Positions 55,662-64,000 of a stretch of 64,000 nt of DNA are shown here, in pieces. The notes under the pieces were generated by a model. That model was given only the letters and a program-made list of their open reading frames with translations. It had not been told where the DNA came from and made no database searches. The DNA is taken from NCBI GenBank assembly GCA_033819885.1, contig JAQYUZ010000001.1, positions 1-64,000 of the forward strand, in the 5' to 3' direction. Within the stretch, counting starts at the first letter, position 1, and every line of letters starts with the position of its first letter. The position numbers and the translations under genes are program-made. This DNA comes from Microbotryomycetes sp. JL201. Lineage: Eukaryota > Basidiomycota > Microbotryomycetes.

Positions 55662-57991
55662 TCAACTCTGCGCCAGCTGATCCTTGTCGTCGTCAGGATC
55701 AAACCCCAGACTAACTGCAGGCGACATGGACGTCTTCCGCCTGCTCCTCTCGTCCTTGTCCTGCACAGACCTTGCTTTCGCTCGAGCCCTTTCTCGCCTT
55801 TCTTCATCGTTTGTGAACGCCCTGTCCGAGCTCAGGCCAGATGCGAGCTTGCGCCCGGTGCCAGTTCGACCGAGCAACGCGTTCGCAGCCGGTGACAAGT
55901 TGCCTGCGCTCGTCCTCGGACTTGCAGGTGAAGCCGCATGGGGCGACAAGCGAGTGCTCGTTCCAGGCGTCCGCCTCAATGACCGGTCAAAAACGCTCCT
56001 CCTCAATCCGCCCGTCCCAAGCGACTTTGAACCACGTCCTTCGTCAGCTCGATCAGCCAGACTCTTTTTCGCTTTACGAGCCATGTCGTGAGCCAAATTT
56101 TCGCGACGACTCGTGTCTCGAATGCGAAACGGTCCAGCCGCAGACCGGTGTTGGTCTTCCAAATTCGGATCGAATCGCGCAGGCGTGATGTCTCCTCCAG
56201 ACGTACGTATAGTGACGGGCGTGGCTTCGATCGTGCCCCATGTCATGAGCTCTTGCAGGGACTGGGCAGGCAACGCAGCCGCCGACGGGCTCGGCAGCGC
56301 GTCGACAAAGCTGAAGCCGTGTACTTTCGGCGTTCTCGATTCTGGCACAGGGTCTGTCATGACAGGAAAGAGTCAGCACTGGCTTGCACGTGCATGTGAT
56401 CACGCTTCAAACCCACATGGCGTGCCAGCAATGGCAGCTCCGATTCGACTTCGGGACGGACTAGACGTCTCGCTTCGACCAGTATCAGCGTCACCGAGCT
56501 TGTCCATGTCTGTCAGCCTCGTAGCATGAAATCTGATCCCTTTCGGCTCGCCGGCCGTCACTTCTCCGTCTCGCTTGCTGCCAGCACCGCTGCCGGCGGC
56601 GCTGTTGCCAGCGAGTTCGCTCTCGTGCGCGATGTCGGCGTCCGGCGCAAACATGAGATTGTTGCGATTCTATGAAAAGCCTCGTCAAGATGCAAAGTGG
56701 TACTGAACGAGCTCTTGGACCTACGGTGAACATCCATGCCTCTGTTGGCGCCTGCATGTCGACGACCTTTGGTGCCTTGTTGTCCTCTTCTTCGTCTGCC
56801 GTCGGCTTGTCCCAATCGACGTATTGTTGTTCGGTTTCGTCGCTCTTTTTCATCTTTGCCCTCTCCTTGTCTGTCACCATGACGCTCTTGTCTGCCCTCT
56901 CTGGTTCACCGCTCGCCGTCAACAATAGCTGGCCTCCTTTCGATTTGCCTTCAATCATGAATCGTTCTCCTTTACCCAATTCGACGCCTTCGACAACTAG
57001 TTTCGTCTCTCCTGGTCTGCCCGCCGCGCCTTCGAGCATCAACACTGATCCATCTTTTGATCCTTCAATCATCCTTCTCGTCACGTCCACCAACCTCTCT
57101 CTCGCTTCTCTTCCTCTTATAGCTTTCGTTCTCGCCTTGTCTTGGGCGTTCCATGCCCATGCATGTTTTTCTTTGCGTTGAGCATTATCTTTGGCCAAGA
57201 GTTCGGCGAACGACGAGTTGTCTTCGGAAGTGTACCGCGCTTGAAACGCGTCAAGAGAAATGTTTGGGTCGACTTTGGGTGGCGGTGATGGTTCTCGTTC
57301 CTTTCGTCGGTGGTCTCGAGAGTCTGGTGTCTGTCCAAAGTAGATTGGCGTTTCTGAAGGAGTGGACGAGAACGGAGTCCTGCCCGGTGTCGCTCCTGCT
57401 CACAGCAGTCCAAGCTAGAGTCAGCGAGCCAATCCTTAAAAGATCAAACCACCGACGACGGACCTCTGTTGCGTCGTTTTGGAGTTGGAGTGACGAGCTG
57501 TCTCAATCGCCTGACGCTCTCCTCTATCCTGTCCGGGTCCTGACTCTCGTACGCGTCAATGGTCTCATGTTGGGCGTCCAAGTGTTTCAAAGCTGGGAAA
57601 AAGTCCCGCTTGATAATGTCGCTCAATGCCTGAACGTATTCGTCTTCCTGAGGAACCGGAAACGAGCAGCTTGTCAGTCTCGTCAAACGACGCGGCGACG
57701 GCAGAGCATGAGACTGACGGTCAAGATTTCTTGTTTGAATCGAGAGTAGGCGGGTGCATCGGATGTCTGGACTGTCAATGCTGTGCTGGATGATGACGCT
57801 TCGGGTTGCCTCGTGCAGCGACTCGTGTGCGTGTCATCGCCGCGAGGACGACGCTGTGCACGACGTGGAGTCTCGGAGGGACCGGGTGTGCCGTACGGCG
57901 TTGCGCCGGGCGAGTGCATCGCGATCGGGGAGGAGGACGACGCGAATCGAGCGAAAGGTACGAGCGAGGGGCCTGAGCGTGCGCGGTCCAT
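55662..57991 (-). CDS. Splicing factor ESS2 (DGCR14/Bis1 family)
   Basis: Exons read from 57991 down to the stop at 55662. The diagnostic stretch is QEDEYVQALSDIIKRDFFPA, LKHLDAQHETIDAYESQDPD, the Es2 family N-terminal motif (E.YVE.LS.IIqRDFFP). Later there is a charged helical segment (WAWNAQDKARTKAIRGREAR), MLEGAAGRPGETKLVVEGVE and VHGFSFVDALPSPS, matching the conserved 'ygFvpTPSP'-like C-terminal block, and a basic Ser/Arg-rich tail. Family members associate with the spliceosomal C complex. Before the conserved domain lie ~90 disordered residues. Alternative starts: MDRARSGPS (57991, used here) or MHSPGATPYGTPG (about 57921). It is divergent from the NOP6-like gene (79 bp between starts). 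Confidence 0.82.
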
Positions 57992-58070
57992 CAGCCAAAC
58001 CCGACGCGCGAATCTTTGACGACGCGAAGTCTTTTGACGCTGCTTAAAAAAACCCGCACACTCTTGAGCG

Positions 58071-59290
58071 ATGGCGGCAGAGCGCAAGCTCACAAAGAAG
58101 GAAAAGAAGGCTCAGGCATTCCGAGCAAACAAGGGCAAAGCAAAGACTGCCCAAGCTGGGAACGAACAAGACGTACAGGACGTGCCAGAATCAGACTTGG
58201 TCGCCGAAGACGAGCAGCCGCGACAAGAGCAGCAGCAGCAGCACGAGACTCAGGAAAGCAAAGACAAGAGTAAAAAGAGAAAGAGACAGCACGTCGAAGA
58301 GCAAGACGATGACACGACCGCGCCAGCTGCGACGGACGGAGACGACAAAACGGCTGCGGCGACAGCAACAGGTGATGATGCACCCAAAAAGAAGAGACAA
58401 CGAGGCAGCAAAAAGTCAAATCAAGCACAGGAAGACGACAAGAGCTCGAGATTGGTCGTCTTTGTCGGTCAGTCTCTTCTCGAGGCCAGAGCTCGCCTGC
58501 TCGACATGCTCACAACACGTTCGCTCGCGCAGGCAACATGCCATACGACGTCACGGTCGACCAGATCAAAGAATTCTTCAGCTCGTGTGGTAAGCTTTCC
58601 GCTGCCGCGAGCTTGCTGTCCTGAAACCCCTCACTCACTCGCCACTTGTGCACACACCCCTCGACAGGCGAAGAACCTCAAGTACGCCTGCTGACACCCA
58701 AAGTCAGCAAATACGACAAGAACAAGCCCATCACAAAGTCAAAAGGTTGCGCTTTCGTCGAGTTTACGCAAGCCACGAGTCTGCAAAGCGCACTCAAGAA
58801 ACACGGCTCGGAAATGGGAACTCGCAAAGTCAATGTTGAACTGACGGCAGGTGGAGGTGGCAACTCTGATCAGAGAAAGAAAAAGATTCAAGACAAGCGA
58901 AAGATGTTGAACGAAGAGAGGGAAAAGGCTGCAAAGAACAAGAGAAAGAGGGACGGTGAACCAGTCGTTGACAAAGTTGATGGCGTCAGGCAATGGGGCA
59001 AGAACGCTGCCACTGACGGTGGCGAACAGGCAGACGGAGAGGGCTCGACAGACTCACCGGCAAAGCCAAAGACCACCGTTCGCGAGATTATCAGCAAGGA
59101 CGGCTACAGGAAAAAGGTTCGAGATCGCAGGTTGCAAAAGAAGGAGGAAAAGAAGGAAAAGAAGGCATTCGTAGCACAGAGAAACGCCAACGCCAGGAAG
59201 CAAGGTCGCGGCGGCGGTGGGGGTGGCCGTGGAACCTCAGGTGCAAAGATGCCTTGGATGACGGGTGCCAACGCCGTCAAGCTTGGTTAG
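58071..59290 (+). CDS. Nucleolar RRM protein, NOP6-like
   Basis: Exon 1 starts MAAERKLTKKEKKAQAFRAN and is a Lys/Asp/Gln-rich nuclear arm (residues 1-130) with KKRKRQ. A single RRM follows over three exons: RNP2 LVVFVGNMPYDVT, QIKEFFSSC, GEEPQVRLLTPKV, RNP1 KGCAFVEF. The two introns (about 58467-58535 and 58590-58669) lie inside the RRM. The tail is basic and coiled-coil-like (DQRKKKIQDKRKMLNEEREK), then a Gly/Arg patch and PWMTGANAVKLG. The layout, a charged arm plus one RRM plus a basic tail, fits yeast NOP6, which assists 40S assembly; other single-RRM nucleolar proteins remain possible. Its stop codon (59288-59290) overlaps the stop of the opposite-strand gene. Confidence 0.75.
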
Positions 59291-60074
59291 AACATGATTT
59301 TCGCTTTCGTTTCCAGGGTTTCTACGTTGTATTGCATTTCTGGCGCGTTTTTACAACAGCTGCGTCGCGGAGAGTTGTCAGCCGCCGTGATCAAGGCTCC
59401 TTCAGCTCGACTCACTAGTCCTAGGTATCCGCCGATCATCAGCAAACCACCAAGAGGCGTGACTGGACCAACAATGTTGGACAAGGCTCCCATCCTGCGC
59501 AGCGTACAGAGAACGTTGCAAGATTCAGCTTCCGCCACACACGGTGGCGACACGACAGCGCGCAACACAAGAGCCGACAAACCTTTCTCTGTACAGCAAG
59601 AGCGCAAAGATTGATCCTGAAAACATTGCCGTGCCTGTTGCAATCAACAAGCCTGGCAAACGTTTGCCATGAGTTGGATGTTGCGAAATGGCGAGAAGCG
59701 CAGCTGTCGGAACACAGATAAGAGAATGTTGAGCTTCGTTCATGTCTCAAACGAGTTTCGTACTCTCTCACCTCCGTTCAAGATCGCAAAGTGGCTCGCC
59801 AAGGACTGCAGGTGGGGCCGACAGACCAGAGAAGAGGGTGTACGGTCAGCAGGGATTACGTCGTTGTTCTTGTATATTTCAAAGGCAATTCAACTGACCC
59901 ATGTTGCAGTCTTGTTGCCTAGACGAGAAGCCAATGCGTGTGCGCCGAGGGCGCCCGTTAAAACGCCAGTCGCGGCTACAGCAATGTCAGCTCGTTGTCG
60001 GAAGAGGTACTGGCAATCCTGAGCTGACCGAGTAAGCTGCCCGCCTTCCAAGCTGCGGCACCGGTCCACGGCAT
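59287..60074 (-). CDS. DUF423/TMEM256 membrane protein
   Basis: About five small exons. Exon 1 (60074-60029) encodes MPWTGAAAWKAGSLL, joined to AATGVLTGALGAHALASRLG, the family's 'GAxGAHAL' opening. Further exons encode LASHFAILNG, LLAISQHPTHGKRLPG, TATGTAMFSGSIFALLL-like membrane text (IATGTAMFSGSIFALLLY), then RMGALSNIVGPVTPLGGLLM, IGGYLGLV, the hallmark GPxTPxGG...GW/Y motif. Four membrane helices are expected. The family is widespread in bacteria and mitochondria-bearing eukaryotes; its biochemical role is not known. It is longer at the C-terminus than the bacterial form by ~35 polar residues (ALITAADNSPRRSCC and on). The gene overlaps the convergent NOP6-like gene by its stop codon. Confidence 0.82.
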
Positions 60075-60204
60075 GCTGACGAAATGTGGCGCAAGTCTAA
60101 CCGCTCGGCCTTTCGCCTACACTGAATATACGTAAATCACTACCTGTCTTGCAAGCTCAATCCGCACAACCTAATGAGACACGCCCGAAACTTCTGTCAT
60201 GAAC

Positions 60205-62067
60205 TTACAACAACCCAAGCCTCTCGTTACATTCGTCAACCAACCTCTTTTCCAAATCCGACATGCCCTCGCTCTTGACGAATGGAGCGAAACCCATCAT
60301 CCTCAAAGCATCCTGTCCAATCTGGTTCAAATCGTCTCGCGTACCCCGCCCTTGGAACAAGGACTCTCCTTCGCCACCCGGAAAATCTGAAGGTGGCAAA
60401 CCTTGCAAGAACCGTGATTTCTGGTCGACGAGGTAGTCCAAATTTGCTCGGGTGAGCGGAATCGCTGGAATGTACAAGACGGACGAGTCTCCTTTGCCAT
60501 TGTGCTGACTCTCGACGGCGTGGATCGTGTGGTCGTGCCAAAAGACGACGTCTCCAGGCTCAACGTGCGGAACAGACACCATCGCTTTCGACAGTTGGAG
60601 GTGAGGATGAGTGATCGCATTCAACTCGATTGAACCGCCAAGGACGCAGCCAGGAAACTCCGACGAGGTGGCGTCAAACTACAAGCCGTAGACAGTATCA
60701 GGTCAGGCCCTGCACTACACGTCATCGAGATGTGGCAGACTGACCTCCCAGTTGTCGGCGGCCAGGAACTGGTTAGAATATGTTCCGTCGGCGTTTGGTT
60801 CTTCAGGATTGATTGGTTTGAAGAACGGTCGAAGAACCCAATATGCCGTCGCTTCTTTGAGAAGAGGCATAACACGAAGAGTACCCTCTGAGGGTCCAGT
60901 CGAGCTAAGAGAGAGCCAACCTTGGAAAGGTCGGTTGACGGAGCACTGGGACAGGAGTTTTTTTGTAAGTGCACGCTGTTCCGGGGGATATACAATCACT
61001 TACGCCGCCAGGGGCGTCATACATGTCGCCCTTTGCCGTGAGTTTCTGTCCATGAGAACCAAACGACCATGGATCATGCTGTCTCCATTGATGACCTCCG
61101 GCAAGAATGTTGTACCAAAGACCACGGAATTCTGGATCTTCCCACCTCTCGACACCGCCACCATCAATGTGCGGACCCAATGCAAACTTGCTGTCACCCG
61201 GATGCCGAATTCTCAGTCGATCGGCATAGGTGATGACATTGGACAGCGAGATGGCTCTGGACATGGCATAGTCTGATGACGAGTCCACAGACAGCTCAGA
61301 CTGATGGTTCGTCCTGAACAAGTCTGACAAGAACGTTTGCATTGCTCTGACCATGTTTGGATGGCCTACGTTGGACCAATGGTCAGGTCAGCCTGTCTAG
61401 ATCAGATTTGAGATTCCAGGCCGCACGCCACTTACTCCTGGCCTCCAATTGCGACTTTGACCAGTACAGCTCAAAGACTTGCTTGTCGTTCTCAGGAAAT
61501 CCTGCCCGCTCAGAACAAGTCAGTCACCATCGAATGCAGATTGAATAAACCCGGCGGACCTTTGACCGAAGGGTTCTGTCTGACGTATTCCCGGATCCTC
61601 TCTTTCCACTCGAGAGCCTTGTTCTTTTCGACCACACCTCGAATAACGACAGCGCCTCTCTTTCTGATTTGCTTAATCGTCTTGTCGTCCGTCCAGGCCC
61701 TCAGACCCTTGTCTGTTTGACTCTCGTCTTTCGGAAACTCGACAATCGGTACAACCTCTGATCCTCTCTTTTCGACCTCTTTCAACTCGTGTTCCAACGA
61801 CTTGAGGACGTCTCTCCAACTTTCAATCAACTTTGAAGCATGAAGCTCATCCTTGACGAGACTAGTCTTGAGTTGACCAAAACGGTCTGGTAAAGGTGGT
61901 GAAGCTCCTCCGAGCGATGCAAACACTGCTGAAATGTCACCCGTCTTTTTGGCTTTGCGTGCCGACGTAGATGTGTTTGAAGAAGACTCGAGTTGAACGC
62001 GACGGCAAGTGGTGGAGAAGGCAGCTCGAGGGAGAGCATGTGCCAGTGTACCAGGTCGGGACAGCAT
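60205..62067 (-). CDS. DUF1479 protein (2-oxoglutarate/Fe(II) oxygenase-like), probably mitochondrial
   Basis: Starts MLSRPGTLAHALPRAAFSTT, followed by CRRVQLESSS: an Arg/Ser-rich, acid-free N-terminus, likely a mitochondrial presequence with a cleavage near residue 20. Then a helical piece (LIESWRDVLKSLEHELKEVE), KRGAVVIRGVVEKNKALEWK and the jelly-roll core: KFALGPHIDGGGVERWEDPE (the HxD iron pair), KGDMYDAPGG, and the distal His in VVFWHDHTIHAVES. This is the DUF1479/YbiU layout (HxD...H). The C-terminus (DALRMMGFAPF) ends at 60205. Around 5 introns. The substrate is unknown. Fungal members are often next to metabolic clusters, but here neighbours are housekeeping genes. An E-box lies 126 bp upstream of the start. 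Confidence 0.85.
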
Positions 62068-62192
62068 CGCTGACGTGGTGAGTGACCAGTGCTGTTCAGC
62101 AAGACAAGCTTTCTACCGCGAGCGGTCGCGCTCAGGGTGAACCGCCGGACGGGAAACGCGCGGACTGAGCGCGGGGTTCTATCGACCGACAG

Positions 62193-62200
62193 GTCACGTG
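62193..62200. promoter_or_regulatory. E-box GTCACGTG
   Basis: GTCACGTG lies 126 bp upstream of the DUF1479 start codon. It is the fourth copy of the CACGTG core in a promoter position in this window. Confidence 0.35.
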
Positions 62201-62356
62201 CTCTTGACCTGTGTGCGAGCATTTATATGGTGACGTCCAAAGACTTGAAATGCACGGCAATGAACTAGGGCTACAGAATGATGATTTCCGCTACAACAAA
62301 CAACCCCTCGCGAAATAACCCTCAGAGACAAAATACAAATACTCGAGAACCGACGC

Positions 62357-64000
62357 TTAATGCCCTTTGTACACCTTGATGTCTGCGCCGAACCTGCTGT
62401 TGCCAACCTTGCGAGGTGCTCGCAACTGACGTTGCTTCATCCTGGCCGGAGCCACCTTTTCTCCGCGCTCGCGCATCGAATGCTCCCTGTGCTTCTGCCG
62501 AACGATCTGAGCAACGGGTCCACTTTCGTCATCGTCATACGAGTCATAAGACGTTCTGCCTTCATGCTTGACAGCCCTGTTCTTCCTCGTGCCAGACTTT
62601 TGCTTCGAACTCTTGCCACCGTCTTGAACGTGACCTTTCTTGTTTGGTCTCGCCTCATTGGCTGGAATATGAGCGTGTCTGCTCTTGGAACCAGGCGTAC
62701 GACCAGTGTTGGAACGTTTCGGAGCAGAATTGCCACCCATGGCGAGCAACGCGTCGTTGATCTGGTGTCTTGACAGTAAATGTGAAGACGAAGGCACGCC
62801 AGGTCCGACGCACAACAAGAAGCCGAAATGCTTGTCCTTGAATTCGCCTTGGAGAGAGCCAATGACGGACCGCGGGTCGCGAATGAGTGGCGTGGGCAAA
62901 GCAAAGGCTGGTCGCTCGTAACATGCAGACGTCTCAAAGCCCCAAGTGCTTGCGACCACCGTATTTTCACGGACGACGATACCCCGTGCGTCCGAAATGG
63001 CAATCGCGTAGGCGTAGTAGCCCTGTCATGCAAGTCGTAATCAGCGATGAACCAGGATAGCTCTGCTTCCCGAACGCACAGTATAGGATGAAAGCTGATT
63101 CTTGAGAATCTCTGACGCGAAAGCAATCTCATGATCACCAATCATTTCGTCCGTTGACCATGCTCCAGCGCCCGTCGAAATGCCAACGCGAATCATGGCG
63201 GAAGCAGCGTGAACCCGGTTCTCGCTAAACGTTCGTCCTCTTCTTAGCACTACTCTCAATCTTTGGATCTCTGCCGTAAGCTCACCTGACAGTGACTCCA
63301 CCCATATTGGCGCGCTTTTTCGTAAAGACAGGATGGGCGACGATCGAGATGCCGACAAGCATGTCTCTGTCTCGAGCAACGACCGTATTTTGCAAGACTT
63401 GGGTGCCATGCGCGCCTCTCAGCATGATTCCAACACCAGACACGTCTCTGACTGTGTTCTCGATGACAGTGCTGCGGTCAAGATGGCGAGTTGGCTTTTC
63501 GGCTTGGGCAAAGCTGCTTTAGAGACTGACTCACGATTGCGGGCAGGCGATGCTGATACCATCAGTCCAGTGACCTGGTCGCTCCAGGCCTCGGTATGGA
63601 GGTGCCCCATCTCGCAAGCGCACAAGCTCGGACGTGAGCATTAGGTCGAGTGGCGAGTCGCCTGACGTATGAAACAAGTTCTCTCGTACAATGACGCCCG
63701 TACAAGTACCTTGTTTGCCCTCTGAACGATTGAATGATAGTCAGCTGTCTTTTGTTTGGGCATATGCCGACAAGTCGCTCACCGTCAGCATGAAGAATTG
63801 CGTATCCACGCGCGCCCCATGCATCGATGTGAGCAATATCTTGTTCGCCCATAGACCCCCCAACCAAAATCAGAGGTCCACCTCCTTCAATGCCACCAAG
63901 CTCGTCCCTGCCTCCGTCAATGTGCAAGTTTTTAATAGCTACGCCGAGACAATCTTCGCAATTCGCTTGGATTGCCGTTGCCAAGTCTCCGCTGAAGTGG
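62357..64000 (-). CDS. Right-handed parallel beta-helix protein (pectin-lyase-like fold), C-terminal part
   Basis: The 5' end lies beyond the right edge. Visible exons encode beta-helix rungs with NxxI/V spacing: CLGVAIKNLHIDGGRDELGG, GPLILVGGSMGEQDIAHI, GTCTGVIVRENLFHTSGDSP, STVIENTVRDVSGVGIMLRG, TQVLQNTVVARDRDMLVGIS, then ENRVHAASAMIRVGISTG. About five introns interrupt this region. After the last rung (ARGIVVRENTVVASTWGFET) comes a segment CYERPAFALPTPLIRDPRSV and a ~110-residue basic, Lys/Arg/Ser-rich tail ending GNSRFGADIKVYKGH. Proteins of this fold act on polysaccharides (pectate lyases, mannuronan epimerases, rhamnogalacturonases) or are surface proteins. No catalytic residues can be assigned from the part seen. 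The long basic C-terminal tail is odd for the family. Confidence 0.75.

Noticed and set aside
1-64000. Search for LTR or other virus-like elements, DNA transposons, rRNA genes and CRISPR arrays
   Set aside because: No terminal repeats, reverse transcriptase, integrase, capsid or transposase motifs, rRNA-like stretches or regular repeat-spacer arrays were seen by eye.

Overview
This is a gene-dense window from a fungal nuclear genome. Introns are short (about 50-80 nt, GTRNGY donors, CTGAC/CTGAT branch sites), genes lie head-to-head and tail-to-tail a few hundred bases apart, and one divergent homeodomain gene pair looks like a basidiomycete HD mating-type locus. Basidiomycota is therefore likely. 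A compact Pucciniomycotina-type genome is a guess that the sequence alone cannot settle. I see no rRNA, tRNA, transposon, retroelement or CRISPR array.

Layout. 1-7.5 kb: the 5' part of an amidohydrolase of the 2,3-dihydroxybenzoate decarboxylase family, splicing factor CWC25 and translation factor eIF5B. 7.8-15.1 kb: an island of unusual genes between two housekeeping genes. It holds a bacterial-style pre-toxin/HNH nuclease gene, two tiny Cys-rich proteins, an orphan multi-exon gene with a 7-residue tandem repeat, and an Hsp104/ClpB-like protein that has lost the ATP-binding motifs of both ATPase domains. 15.4-28.4 kb (all minus strand): RPB2, a Zn2Cys6 transcription factor and a SNF2/RING (Rad5/HLTF-like) ATPase. 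29-41.5 kb: lipid-droplet hydrolase LDAH, lysophospholipase NTE1, ribosome-biogenesis factor BUD22, a SET-domain protein and a phytochelatin synthase. 41.7-48.5 kb: an NVJ2/TEX2-type lipid-transfer protein, exosome cofactor LRP1/C1D, spliceosomal SF3B5 and a probable CHZ1 histone chaperone. 48.9-51.7 kb: the divergent HD2/HD1 pair. 51.9-64 kb: a mitochondrial carrier, mitochondrial aspartate aminotransferase, splicing factor ESS2, a NOP6-like RRM protein, a DUF423/TMEM256 membrane protein, a DUF1479 oxygenase-like protein and the C-terminal part of a right-handed beta-helix protein.

Most genes are unrelated housekeeping genes placed side by side. Three places stand out: the 7.8-15.1 kb island (best candidate for an undescribed system), the mating-type locus, and the phytochelatin synthase gene with a possible mitochondrial presequence and a GC-AG intron. 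Exon boundaries quoted below were read by eye from splice signals and reading-frame continuity. Where total exon length is a multiple of three and ends in a stop, the lengths are given.
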